In this document: positions 1 through 7,462 of the stretch, in pieces
How the letters are laid out: every line of letters starts with the position of its first letter
Position numbering within the stretch: the first letter of the stretch is position 1
Assembly: GCA_947652615.1 (NCBI GenBank)
Contig: CANTDX010000041.1
Span: 1-34,529 of the forward strand
Source of the DNA: an uncultured Dorea sp.
GTDB lineage: Bacteria; Bacillota; Clostridia; Lachnospirales; Lachnospiraceae
DNA: 34,529 nt
Direction: 5' to 3'
Notes under the pieces: model-generated
Databases searched by the model: none
Told to the model about the DNA's origin: nothing
What the model saw: only the letters and a program-made list of their open reading frames with translations
Position numbers and translations under genes: made by a program

Positions 1-906
1 AATGAATTTGAGCTGGTGGTCAACTCATTCCGAGCGACCCATGATGTCAGCATCTTTATCACAGGCTCTAATTCCCGCCTGCTTTCTGGGGAACTGGCGA
101 CGCATTTAAGCGGACGGACAGTCTCCTTTCGGATCCTGCCCTTTAATTTTAAGGAGTTTTGTCAGTTTCATGGAGAGAGAACGGATTATGACCAGCTCCT
201 GGCGGAGTACATGAAGTGGGGAGGTTTTCCGCTTGTCTGTAAGGAGAATGAGGAACGCAGCAAGGAGATCCTGCTGTCCAACATTTACGATTCGGTTGTG
301 CTGAAGGATATTGTGATGCGGAATAAGGTCGCGTCCCCGCAGGCATTGGAGAGGGTGCTGGATTATCTGGTGGGAAATTCGTCCGTGACCATATCCGGCA
401 ATAAAATTTCCGAAGTGATTTCTGATAAATACCAAAAAGTGTCGGCGCCGACTGTGTATGATTACATCAAATATGTCGAGGAGGCATGCATCTGCGATAA
501 AGTCCCAAGGTACGATATCCGCGGGAAAAAGCGGCTGGCATTTGAAGAGAAGGTATATGTATGCGATCTGGGTTTTTTCTATTTAAAAAAGAACCGTGTA
601 AAGGATGAATATAACTATATCGTCGAGACCATTTGCTACAATGAGTTGATCACAAGGGGATATAAAGTCTATGTGGGCAAGACATACCGCGGCGAGGTGG
701 ATTTCATTGCCCAGCGGGGACAGGAGAAGATCTATGTCCAGGCAGCCTATTACCTGACGGATGAGGCTGTGGTTGAGCGGGAATTTGGAGCATACCGGGG
801 GATCGAGGACAACTATCCGAAATATGTAGTCTCCATGGATAAGGTGACGCTTGGCAGGGACGGGATCATTCATAAAAATCTAATTGATTTTTTGCTGGAG
901 AGATAG
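1..906 (+). CDS. AAA_14/DUF4143-type ATPase, 3' part (5' end outside window)
   Basis: Reading frame 1 is open from the first base, so the gene is cut by the window edge; the in-frame GTG at 16 is not a credible start. About 301 residues remain. The visible N-terminal part contains the sensor-like segment FITGSNSRLLSGELATHLSG, typical of AAA_14 ATPases just after Walker B, followed by the RILPFNFKEF strand. Walker A and B lie upstream of the window. The C-terminal half is DUF4143-like, with a restriction-endonuclease-fold-like segment (GEVDFIAQ) near the end. Members of this family are common, often multi-copy, in gut anaerobes; their role is unclear and defence or mobile-element links have been suggested. 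A fragment of a related gene lies at 2697-2783. The family call is secure, the function is not. Confidence 0.85.
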   Translation, partial: NEFELVVNSFRATHDVSIFITGSNSRLLSGELATHLSGRTVSFRILPFNFKEFCQFHGERTDYDQLLAEYMKWGGFPLVCKENEERSKEILLSNIYDSVVLKDIVMRNKVASPQALERVLDYLVGNSSVTISGNKISEVISDKYQKVSAPTVYDYIKYVEEACICDKVPRYDIRGKKRLAFEEKVYVCDLGFFYLKKNRVKDEYNYIVETICYNELITRGYKVYVGKTYRGEVDFIAQRGQEKIYVQAAYYLTDEAVVEREFGAYRGIEDNYPKYVVSMDKVTLGRDGIIHKNLIDFLLER

Positions 907-970
907 AGCTGTGCCCGATGGATTATTTAATACCCTGTTTAAGGGGTAATGATCTCTGCATGGGATAAGA

Positions 971-999
971 TTGACAAATAATTATAGGCTACCTATAAT
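971..999 (+). promoter_or_regulatory. Consensus sigma-A promoter for the AAA-ATPase/nuclease gene
   Basis: TTGACA (971-976), a 17-bp spacer and TATAAT (994-999): a full match to the sigma-A consensus. It lies 57 bp upstream of the start codon at 1057. The spacer end and -10 box are covered by a perfect palindrome, so the promoter is probably controlled. Confidence 0.8.
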
Positions 1000-1002
1000 T
1001 AT
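978..1002. promoter_or_regulatory. 25-bp palindromic operator candidate over the -10 box
   Basis: ATAATTATAGG, CTA, CCTATAATTAT: two perfect 11-bp arms around a 3-bp centre. The right arm contains the -10 hexamer of the promoter above, so a dimeric protein bound here would block RNA polymerase. The cognate regulator cannot be named. The Crp/Fnr-type protein at 3686 is nearby, but the palindrome does not look like the Crp (TGTGA) or Fnr (TTGAT) consensus. Confidence 0.6.
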
Positions 1003-1056
1003 AAATATGTGAGATATGGGAAGAATGGAAGAATCTAGAGAGGGGGATGGAAGGAA

Positions 1057-2679
1057 ATGGGAATCTATCTGAACGGTAAGAGAGCGTCCCTTTTGTACCG
1101 AAAAGAAACAAAAGCAGCGTATTTTGTGGATAAATCGAAGATGTTTGACGAACTTATTGGTTTTTGGGAGGGAAAGGAAGGGAATCCGTATATTTGTATT
1201 ACCAGACCGCGAAGATTTGGGAAGACGGTCATGGCCAATATGATCGCATCTTATCTGGGAAAGGGTTCGGACAGCCGTGATATCTTTGACAGTTTAACTA
1301 TCAGTGCGCGGGGATGGTATGAGAAGCATCTGAATAAGCATAACGTAATATATATTTCGTTTAACGAACTTCCGGATCAATGCGACAGCTATGAACAGTA
1401 TATTTCCCGAATCAAGAAAACCCTTCTGAATGATCTGGCAAAAGAATTCCCGGATGCAGAGATTGATTGCACAATGGCAGTATGGGATGCTTTGAATCAC
1501 ATTTTAGAGTTTCAGGAAGAGGACGTAAGATTTGTCTTCGTATTGGACGAATGGGATTTTATTTTCCATAAGGATTTCGTGACGGAAGGTGATAAGAGGA
1601 AGTATATCAGTTTTCTAAGTAATCTGCTGAAAGACCAGCCGTATGTAGAGCTTGCCTATATGACGGGTATCCTTCCGATCGCCAAATATTCCAGCGGTTC
1701 GGAATTGAATATGTTCCTGGAGTACACCATGGTAGCGGAGGAAAAGTACAGTGAATATTTTGGATTTACTGAGACGGAGACGGACGAACTGTATGCAAGA
1801 TATGTGAGGTCTGTGAAGAATCCGAGAATTTCCCGGGAGGGATTGCGGATCTGGTATGACGGCTACCATACTAGGTCGGGGAAACGGGTGTACAATCCGC
1901 GTTCAGTAGTTGCGGCTCTGACGAATGATAATCTGGGGAATTACTGGACCAGTTCAGGACCATATGATGAGATATTTTATTATATTAAGAAGAATATTGA
2001 TGATGTGAGGGATGCGCTGGCGCTTATGGTATCCGGAGAATCTGTGCCTGCAAGGGTGAGAGAGTATGCAGCCGTCTCTATGAATCTGACAACGAAGGAA
2101 GAGATCTTCTCTGCAATGGTGGTGTATGGATTCCTGACAAGTGAGAACGGGGAAGTATTTATTCCCAATAAAGAGTTGATGGCCAAATTCGAAGATATGT
2201 TGTTAAAGGAGCAGTCTTTAGGCTATGTGTACCGCCTGGCGAGGGAATCGGACAGGATGCTTCGTGCAACACTTGCGGAAGATGCGGAGACTATGGCCAG
2301 GATACTGGAGTATGCGCATAATACGGAGACACCTCTTCTTGATTATAGCCATGAGACTGAGCTGACAGCGGTCGTGAATCTGGTATATCTGTCCGCGAGA
2401 GACGCATATAGGATTGAGAGGGAAGACAAAGCGGGAGTTGGTTTTGTAGATTTTATTTTCTATCCGAGAGATAAGAGAGAGGATTGCATAATACTGGAGC
2501 TGAAGGTGAATGATACGCCGGAGGCGGCAATACAGCAGATCAAGGACAAAGGATATGCGCTTAAGTTCCGGGGGAAATTAGGAGAAGCACCGGAATATAC
2601 AGGACGGATCCTGGCAGTAGGAATTGCCTATGACAAGGGAAGTAAGGGGCATAGATGTAAAATTGAAATATTAGAGTAA
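1057..2679 (+). CDS. AAA-ATPase-like protein with C-terminal PD-(D/E)XK nuclease-like domain
   Basis: 540 residues. The N-terminal half matches the AAA-ATPase_like family (PF09820 type), with YFVDKSKM near residue 22 and the family's modified P-loop TRPRRFGKT at about 49-57. A Walker B-type strand (FVFVLDEWDF) lies at about 160-170. The C-terminus is PDDEXK_9-like (PF08011 type): D465 in GFVDFIFYP and E481-x-K483 in ILELKV form the D...ExK nuclease signature. The family is usually 500-570 residues, so this copy looks complete. ATG at 1057 has GGAAGGA just upstream and a consensus promoter at 971-999. The biological role of the family is unproven; a defence or nucleic-acid processing role is inference. 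A paralogue without the nuclease lies at 5301-6680. Confidence 0.88.
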   Translation: MGIYLNGKRASLLYRKETKAAYFVDKSKMFDELIGFWEGKEGNPYICITRPRRFGKTVMANMIASYLGKGSDSRDIFDSLTISARGWYEKHLNKHNVIYISFNELPDQCDSYEQYISRIKKTLLNDLAKEFPDAEIDCTMAVWDALNHILEFQEEDVRFVFVLDEWDFIFHKDFVTEGDKRKYISFLSNLLKDQPYVELAYMTGILPIAKYSSGSELNMFLEYTMVAEEKYSEYFGFTETETDELYARYVRSVKNPRISREGLRIWYDGYHTRSGKRVYNPRSVVAALTNDNLGNYWTSSGPYDEIFYYIKKNIDDVRDALALMVSGESVPARVREYAAVSMNLTTKEEIFSAMVVYGFLTSENGEVFIPNKELMAKFEDMLLKEQSLGYVYRLARESDRMLRATLAEDAETMARILEYAHNTETPLLDYSHETELTAVVNLVYLSARDAYRIEREDKAGVGFVDFIFYPRDKREDCIILELKVNDTPEAAIQQIKDKGYALKFRGKLGEAPEYTGRILAVGIAYDKGSKGHRCKIEILE

Positions 2680-2696
2680 AGGAAGGAGCTTGCGGC

Positions 2697-2819
2697 TACC
2701 TGATGGATGAGGCTGTGGTCGAGCGGAAATTTGAAGCATGCCAGATGATCGAGGACAACTATCCGAAATATGTAGTTTCACTTTATCAATTGAAGAATGG
2801 GAGATATTATAAGAAATGA
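2697..2819 (+). pseudogene. Decayed 3' fragment of an AAA_14/DUF4143 ATPase gene
   Basis: Bases 2697-2780 align without gaps to 751-834 of the first gene, with 74 of 84 identical by direct reading; both encode YLxDEAVVER followed by IEDNYPKYVVS. The frame stays open to the TGA at 2817-2819. No start codon, ATPase core or upstream homology is present, so it is a remnant of a second copy or of a recombination event. Its stop overlaps the ATG of the YitT-family gene (ATGA at 2816-2819). Most differences fall in the middle and at third positions, which indicates divergence rather than very recent duplication. Confidence 0.75.
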
Positions 2820-3664
2820 AGAGAACGATCCGAGAATTATTTGTAATGACATTTGCTACTTTGATTATTGCGGCAGCAGTATTTTTCTTCCTGATCCCAA
2901 GTCACGCGGCGGTCAGCTCGGTGTCGGGTTTGGCGATCGTATTGTCGAATTTTATACCATTGACCGTATCAGCGATCACGATGATCCTGAATGTGGTCTT
3001 GTTGATAGCCGGATTCTTACTTTGCGGGCATGAATTCGGATTCAAAACGGTATACACATCCATTCTGCTGCCTGTGTTTATCGGTATCTTTGAGATCTTG
3101 TTACCGAATAACGGATCGCTGTCCGGGGATGCTGTGCTTGATGTGGCGTGCTATATCTTCACGGTGAGTATCGGCCTTAGTATTCTGTTTAACATGAATG
3201 CCTCTTCCGGGGGACTGGATATCGTGGCAAAGATCCTGAACAGGTATCTGCATATGGATCTCGGCAAGGCGATGAGTGTAAGCGGTATGCTGGTGGCGCT
3301 TAGTTCGGCGCTGGTGTATGATTCGAAGACGGTGGTGCTGAGCGTTCTGGGAACATATCTGAATGGTATGGTGCTGGATCATTTTATATTCGGGCAGAAT
3401 ATTAAGAGAAGGGTCTGCATCATTTCCAAGGATAAAGAGAAGCAGATCCGCGATTGGATATTATATACCTTGAAGAGCGGGGCGACGATCTATCAGGCAG
3501 AGGGGGCATATGGAGGTACGTCTCAGACGGAGATCATTACGATCGTCGATAAGAATGAATATCAGAAATTGATGCAGTATGTGATCAAGGAGGATCCGTC
3601 GGCATTCATTACGGTCTATAATGTAAGTGATATGCGTTATATTCCTAAGAATAGCAGAAGTTAA
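2816..3664 (+). CDS. YitT family membrane protein (DUF161 + DUF2179)
   Basis: 282 residues. The first ~190 residues form about five hydrophobic membrane segments (for example LFVMTFATLIIAAAVFFFLI and ITMILNVVLLIAGFLLCG), with the conserved SSGGLDIVAKILNR loop that marks YitT proteins. The last ~80 residues form a soluble DUF2179 domain (ISKDKEKQI..., with GAYGGTSQTEIITIV in the middle). Length and domain order match the family. The function is unknown; a transporter-like role is often proposed. The start ATG is preceded by GGGAG (2799-2803) at a long 12-nt spacing and overlaps the stop of the ATPase fragment. The Crp/Fnr-type regulator follows immediately, so the two may be co-transcribed. 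Confidence 0.88.
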   Translation: MKRTIRELFVMTFATLIIAAAVFFFLIPSHAAVSSVSGLAIVLSNFIPLTVSAITMILNVVLLIAGFLLCGHEFGFKTVYTSILLPVFIGIFEILLPNNGSLSGDAVLDVACYIFTVSIGLSILFNMNASSGGLDIVAKILNRYLHMDLGKAMSVSGMLVALSSALVYDSKTVVLSVLGTYLNGMVLDHFIFGQNIKRRVCIISKDKEKQIRDWILYTLKSGATIYQAEGAYGGTSQTEIITIVDKNEYQKLMQYVIKEDPSAFITVYNVSDMRYIPKNSRS

Positions 3665-3685
3665 ATGAATGAAAGGGGACACGGG

Positions 3686-4360
3686 ATGGAAAGAGGGATA
3701 TTAGAGTCTGCTTATAAGAAAATATTTCCTTTCTGGGATAGAATACCGGAGGCGGACAGAGAATATATCTGCCAGAATTCTTACGCGGTTACATATCCCA
3801 AGGGGAAGAATATTCATGACGGCAGTGAATGTTCCGGTGTGATCATTGTTCGGTCAGGAAGCATCAGGCTCTACATGATGTCGGATGAGGGGAAGGAGAT
3901 CACGCTTTACCGCCTGCACAGCAAAGATATGTGTATGCTGTCTGCTTCTTGTGTGTTAGAGGCAATTACCTTCGAAGTGTTCCTGGATGTTGAAGAGGAC
4001 AGCGAGTGTTATGTGATCAGCGGGCCTGCGTTTGCTGCAGCTGCGGGGCGCAATCCGGATATGAAGATATTTGCCCTGGAGACTGCTGTGGGGCGGTTTT
4101 CGGATGTAATGTGGGTGATGCAGCAGATCCTTTTTATGAGTATGGATAAGAGGCTTGCTATTTTCCTTTCTGATGAATCCTCAAGGACAGGTTCAGATAC
4201 GATCAGGCTGACTCACGGGCAGATCGCCCTCTATATGGGATCTGCCCGTGAGGTCGTGTCAAGGATGCTGAAATATTTCGCCAATGAAGGGATTGTGGAG
4301 GTCTCCCGGGGCGGTATCAGGATTCTTGATAAGAAGCGTCTGCGTGAGTTGACGTTCTGA
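3686..4360 (+). CDS. Crp/Fnr family transcriptional regulator
   Basis: 224 residues. The N-terminal cyclic-nucleotide-binding-like domain has YPKGKNIHDGSECSGVIIV and the strand SGSIRLYMMSDEGKEITLY; the LHSKDMCMLSASCVLEAI segment is typical of Clostridial Crp/Fnr proteins. The C-terminal winged helix holds the recognition-helix region LTHGQIALYMGSAREVVSRM. No Fe-S cysteine array typical of Fnr is seen. An ATG at 3665 lies in the same frame, but ATG 3686 has AGGGG (3674-3678) at 7-nt spacing and is preferred. It directly follows the YitT gene. The ligand and targets are unknown; the neighbouring membrane protein is a possible target. Confidence 0.85.
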   Translation: MERGILESAYKKIFPFWDRIPEADREYICQNSYAVTYPKGKNIHDGSECSGVIIVRSGSIRLYMMSDEGKEITLYRLHSKDMCMLSASCVLEAITFEVFLDVEEDSECYVISGPAFAAAAGRNPDMKIFALETAVGRFSDVMWVMQQILFMSMDKRLAIFLSDESSRTGSDTIRLTHGQIALYMGSAREVVSRMLKYFANEGIVEVSRGGIRILDKKRLRELTF

Positions 4361-4399
4361 TTCTGTAAGAGGAGGTGGGAGAAGAGTAGGTTGTGTTGT

Positions 4400-4804
4400 A
4401 TGGAGAAATTTAATAATTATGTTTCGAATTTAGAGGTACTGCAGTATGCTGGACAGCAGGATTTAGATAATGAATTTATAACTAGAGGAATTATTGCCAA
4501 ATTTTCAGTTCAGTTTGAATTTGGATGGAAGATATTAAAAGAGTTGCTGATTTATGAAGGGTGCAAAGCAGCAGTCATAGGTTCTCCGAGAGGTATCATA
4601 AAAGAAGCTTATGCAGTTTATCCCTTTTTTGACGGTGATATCTGGTTAAATATGCTAAAAGACAGGAATGATATGACGCATATTTATGACGGGAATGCTG
4701 CGAAAGAGTTAATGAATCGAATTCTTAGAGAATACATTCCTCAGTTTTTGAAACTGGAAGAAGAGTTGGTTCATTATTATGGCGGCATGCTGAGTGAAAT
4801 GTAA
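4400..4804 (+). CDS. HEPN-domain protein, HI0074-like (nucleotidyltransferase substrate-binding family), copy 1
   Basis: 134 residues, all helical in appearance. It matches the HI0074/NTase_sub_bind family (PF08780 type): SVQFEFGWKILKELL, then GSPRGIIKEAY, then the HEPN catalytic motif R-x4-H at R89-H94 (RNDMTH), followed by IYDG. In characterised pairs such proteins are the HEPN partner of an MNT nucleotidyltransferase and can act as RNases. No MNT gene is adjacent here. ATG 4400 gives the usual family N-terminus (MEKFNNYV); an upstream TTG at 4391 is also in frame. Base composition is clearly more AT-rich than in the flanking genes, suggesting transfer. A second, divergent copy follows 18 bp downstream. 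Confidence 0.82.
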   Translation: MEKFNNYVSNLEVLQYAGQQDLDNEFITRGIIAKFSVQFEFGWKILKELLIYEGCKAAVIGSPRGIIKEAYAVYPFFDGDIWLNMLKDRNDMTHIYDGNAAKELMNRILREYIPQFLKLEEELVHYYGGMLSEM

Positions 4805-4822
4805 GAGGGAGAAAATTGGGTA

Positions 4823-5251
4823 ATGAATGTAATGCCTGAGGATATAAATATGGAAAACAAATATGTTAATCGGTACAATACATTTTGTAAAAGTTTGAAA
4901 AAACTGGAGAAAAGTCTGAATGCTGATCCGAAAGCGGATTTTGTATTGGAAGGAACCGTTTTAAACTATAACCTTACTTTTGATATATCTTGGAAAGTGA
5001 TGAAGGATATATTGATAAAAAAATTGGAGATTCTTGGATTTGCAATTGGATCACCGCGTGAGACATTGCAGCAGGCTTTTACGAATGGTATTATCGATAA
5101 TAATCAGTGGATGCAGATGCTTCGGGTAAGAAATCATCTGGCGCATGATTATGACGGAACTTTTGCTACGGAGAAGTTTCAGGATATTATTCAGGTATAT
5201 TATCCGTTATTTGTGAAACTGAAGGACAATGTGGAGAAATATTATTCCTGA
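4823..5251 (+). CDS. HEPN-domain protein, HI0074-like, copy 2
   Basis: 142 residues with the same layout as the preceding gene but clearly diverged: NLTFDISWKVMKDILIKK, GSPRETLQQAF, then R-x4-H at R103-H108 (RNHLAH), followed by DYDG. Both copies therefore keep the RNase-type motif. Alternative starts exist at 4823 (GAGGGAG at 4805-4811) and 4850 (GAGG at 4838-4841, 8-nt spacing); the longer form is listed and the shorter is possible. No MinD/MNT-type GSxxxGxxxxxSDxD nucleotidyltransferase is visible in this window, so the usual antitoxin partner is missing or encoded elsewhere. Confidence 0.82.
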   Translation: MNVMPEDINMENKYVNRYNTFCKSLKKLEKSLNADPKADFVLEGTVLNYNLTFDISWKVMKDILIKKLEILGFAIGSPRETLQQAFTNGIIDNNQWMQMLRVRNHLAHDYDGTFATEKFQDIIQVYYPLFVKLKDNVEKYYS

Positions 5252-5300
5252 TACTTCGCATTTCATGAGGCTCACTGACTTTTGATAAGGAGCATGTTAT

Positions 5301-6680
5301 ATGGGGAAAAGTATAAACAAAAAGAAACTGCCGATTGGCATTGAAGCTTTTGATGAAATATGTTCAGAAGGTTTCTACTATGTGGATAAGACTGGCTTAA
5401 TACGGGATTTTCTTGATGCATGGGGCAAGGTAAACCTGTTTACCCGGCCGCGCCGGTTCGGTAAATCACTAAATATGAGCATGTTTAAGTCTTTTTTTGA
5501 AATAGGTTGTAATAAAGCGCTGTTTGACGGATTGGAAGTTGCCAAAGAAACGGAGCTTTGTAATACCTATATGGGTAGGTTCCCTGTAATTTCGATTACC
5601 CTGAAGGGAATTAATGGTGCTGATTATCCAACCGCCAGATCATTGATGTGTTCTGTGATTGGAAATGAGGCATTAAGGTTCTATGATCTATTGATAAATA
5701 GCAGCCGGTTAAATGAGATTGAGAAAAAGCAGTACAAACAACTGATAAAGGTGGATACTAATAATACAGAAAGTTTCGTCATGCCGGATTCAGTGCTGAT
5801 GGGAAGTCTGAAGATACTTTCCGCATTGCTGCAGAAACATTACGGAGAGAGAGTAATCGTCCTGATTGATGAATATGATGTACCGCTTGCCAAAGCAAAT
5901 GAGCAGAATTATTATGAAAAAATGATAATATTAATGCGGAATATGCTTGAACAGGTATTAAAAACGAACGATAGCCTTTATTTTGCAATTTTGACGGGAT
6001 GTCTGCAGGTATCAAAAGAGAGTATCTTTACAGGATTAAATAATACGAATATATTTTCCATTATTGATGAAGATTGTGATTCATATTTTGGATTCACAGA
6101 TTATGAAGTGCGGGAATTGTTGGAATATTATGAGCTAAGCGATAAATACGATATCATGAAAGCCTGGTATAACGGATACCGGTTTGGAGATTCAGATGTG
6201 TATTGTCCATGGGATGTGGTCAGTTACGTTAATAAGCTTAGAAAAAAAAGGACTTTGCCTCCGCAGGACTACTGGTCAAATACCAGAGGGAATGATATTG
6301 TAAGATACTTTATTGAAAAGGTAGACAAAGGATTAGCAAAAAGCGAGATTGAAGCGTTGGTTGCCGGTGAAATTGTAACCAAGGATATCCACATGGATCT
6401 GACGTATGACCATATCTATGATTCGATTGATAATATCTGGAGTGTTCTTTTAACTACAGGATACCTGACACAGAGGGGGAATCTGGATGGGAAACGTTAT
6501 CAATTGGCAATACCGAATATGGAGATTAGAAATATTTTTACAGAGCAGATTATGTCAATGTTCAAAGAAAATACCAAAAGGGATGGTGAAAAATATGCTG
6601 AAGATGCAAAGCTATCTGCCGAATGTGAAAAGAATAGATGTATTCCTATCAGGGAGGGGCTTGCAACAGCCCCTCCCTAG
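5301..6680 (+). CDS. AAA-ATPase-like protein, C-terminally truncated (nuclease domain missing)
   Basis: 459 residues. The AAA-ATPase_like part is complete: FYYVDKTGLIRDFL, the modified P-loop FTRPRRFGKSLNMSMF (47-62), Walker B VIVLIDEYDVPLA near 184-196, and the family segment AWYNGYRFGDSDVYCPWDV. Homology stops near residue 430 (IFTEQIMSMFKENTKRDGE). The last ~27 residues are unrelated and run into a GC hairpin containing the end of the gene. The PDDEXK_9 nuclease domain that usually follows is absent, so the family-typical length is short by roughly 80-110 residues. AAGGAG (5287-5292) lies 8 nt before the ATG. It follows the HEPN pair in the same AT-rich stretch, and a terminator lies at 6702-6727. 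It is either a degraded gene or an ATPase-only variant. Confidence 0.82.
   Translation: MGKSINKKKLPIGIEAFDEICSEGFYYVDKTGLIRDFLDAWGKVNLFTRPRRFGKSLNMSMFKSFFEIGCNKALFDGLEVAKETELCNTYMGRFPVISITLKGINGADYPTARSLMCSVIGNEALRFYDLLINSSRLNEIEKKQYKQLIKVDTNNTESFVMPDSVLMGSLKILSALLQKHYGERVIVLIDEYDVPLAKANEQNYYEKMIILMRNMLEQVLKTNDSLYFAILTGCLQVSKESIFTGLNNTNIFSIIDEDCDSYFGFTDYEVRELLEYYELSDKYDIMKAWYNGYRFGDSDVYCPWDVVSYVNKLRKKRTLPPQDYWSNTRGNDIVRYFIEKVDKGLAKSEIEALVAGEIVTKDIHMDLTYDHIYDSIDNIWSVLLTTGYLTQRGNLDGKRYQLAIPNMEIRNIFTEQIMSMFKENTKRDGEKYAEDAKLSAECEKNRCIPIREGLATAPP
6652..6677 (+). repeat. Perfect 9-bp GC-rich hairpin at the end of the truncated ATPase gene
   Basis: GGGAGGGGC (6652-6660), an 8-nt loop, and GCCCCTCCC (6669-6677), immediately before the TAG stop. 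No T-run follows, so it is not by itself a typical intrinsic terminator. It sits where family homology has been lost and could mark an old junction. Confidence 0.6.
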
Positions 6681-6701
6681 AGTCTGCTAGATTGAAATCA
6701 T

Positions 6702-6727
6702 GGACGGCTTGCAAGCTGTCCTTTTTT
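6702..6727 (+). terminator. Intrinsic terminator after the truncated AAA-ATPase
   Basis: GGACGGCTTGCAAGCTGTCC (6702-6721) folds into a stem with one G-T wobble and a TGCA loop, followed by TTTTTT (6722-6727). The T-run is on the plus strand only, so it serves the upstream gene and not the convergent TetR gene. Confidence 0.75.
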
Positions 6728-6751
6728 CAAATCTTTATTGCCAGCTAAACT

Positions 6752-7327
6752 CTATTTTGAAAATATCACATCAAATATCAGTTTTAGCCGTTCTATTTCA
6801 TCATATTTCCCATTCTGGCATGCCCATTCTAGACCGGTTCCAATAATCGCAGCGCTATATGCGAGCATCAAATCTTCGGCCGTACATGAAGCACGTACCA
6901 AACCCATACCCTGGCATTTTTTGATCAGGCTGAATATCATTTTAGAATATGAATTCGTATAATACATATATGCTCCATTTGCAGAAGGAGACAAATGCTT
7001 TAACTGGTTATCTATATCAACTTTGTAATAAGCAAGAAGAAGCTTCGGATTCATAGACACGATATTTTCAAAGGCATATTTGTACAGCTGCCAAAGCTGC
7101 TCTTTTGGATTCTCTAATTCCAAAATGACAGGCAGGATATCCATTGCATCCGATATAAAAGAATCAACATGTGCATAGATCAAATCGCCTTTTCCTTGAA
7201 AATGATAGTAAAACGTTCCTTTGCTTATCTTTGCTTCATCACAAATCATCCCAATGGTGGTATGGTCATATCCATTCTTTTTAAACAAAGAGATTGCCAC
7301 CCTCACAATTTCTCGTTCAGTATTCAA
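6752..7327 (-). CDS. TetR/AcrR family transcriptional repressor
   Basis: 191 residues. The N-terminal helix-turn-helix is clear: VAISLFKKNGYDHTTIGMIC followed by DEAKISKGTFYYHFQGKGDL at residues 10-50, the standard TetR signature. The C-terminal ligand-binding domain is helical and not diagnostic of a ligand. The start is TTG at 7327 with GGAG about 10 nt upstream; an ATG a little upstream is in another frame and soon stops. The gene is divergent from the flavoprotein gene at 7463 with a 135-bp gap, the usual arrangement for a local repressor. By inference it senses the flavoprotein's substrate. Confidence 0.9.
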   Translation of the reverse strand: MNTEREIVRVAISLFKKNGYDHTTIGMICDEAKISKGTFYYHFQGKGDLIYAHVDSFISDAMDILPVILELENPKEQLWQLYKYAFENIVSMNPKLLLAYYKVDIDNQLKHLSPSANGAYMYYTNSYSKMIFSLIKKCQGMGLVRASCTAEDLMLAYSAAIIGTGLEWACQNGKYDEIERLKLIFDVIFSK

Positions 7328-7387
7328 AATATTTATACTCCATTCTAAAATTTCTAAATTATAGTTTTATGTGTATAATAGCAGAAA

Positions 7388-7416
7388 TTGAACAGGGATA
7401 CAATACTTGATAGGAT
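7388..7416 (+). promoter_or_regulatory. Probable promoter of the flavoprotein gene
   Basis: TTGAAC (7388-7393), 17 bp, TAGGAT (7411-7416), about 45 bp before the ATG at 7463. It lies in the 135-bp divergent region shared with the TetR gene. That region also contains two direct TTCTAAA repeats (7343-7349 and 7352-7358) 9 bp apart near the TetR start, which could be part of an operator. No long perfect palindrome was found there. Confidence 0.45.
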
Positions 7417-7462
7417 AATAACAGAAACTAAAAATACCATATTGTAGGAAGGAGAACAGGAA

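Noticed and set aside
942..958. Possible hairpin after the first ATPase gene
   Set aside because: The stem is only about five pairs and there is no T-run, too weak to call a terminator.
3665..3685. Longer start (ATG 3665) for the Crp/Fnr-type gene
   Set aside because: It abuts the stop of the preceding gene without a ribosome binding site, and the good AGGGG site lies between it and the ATG at 3686.
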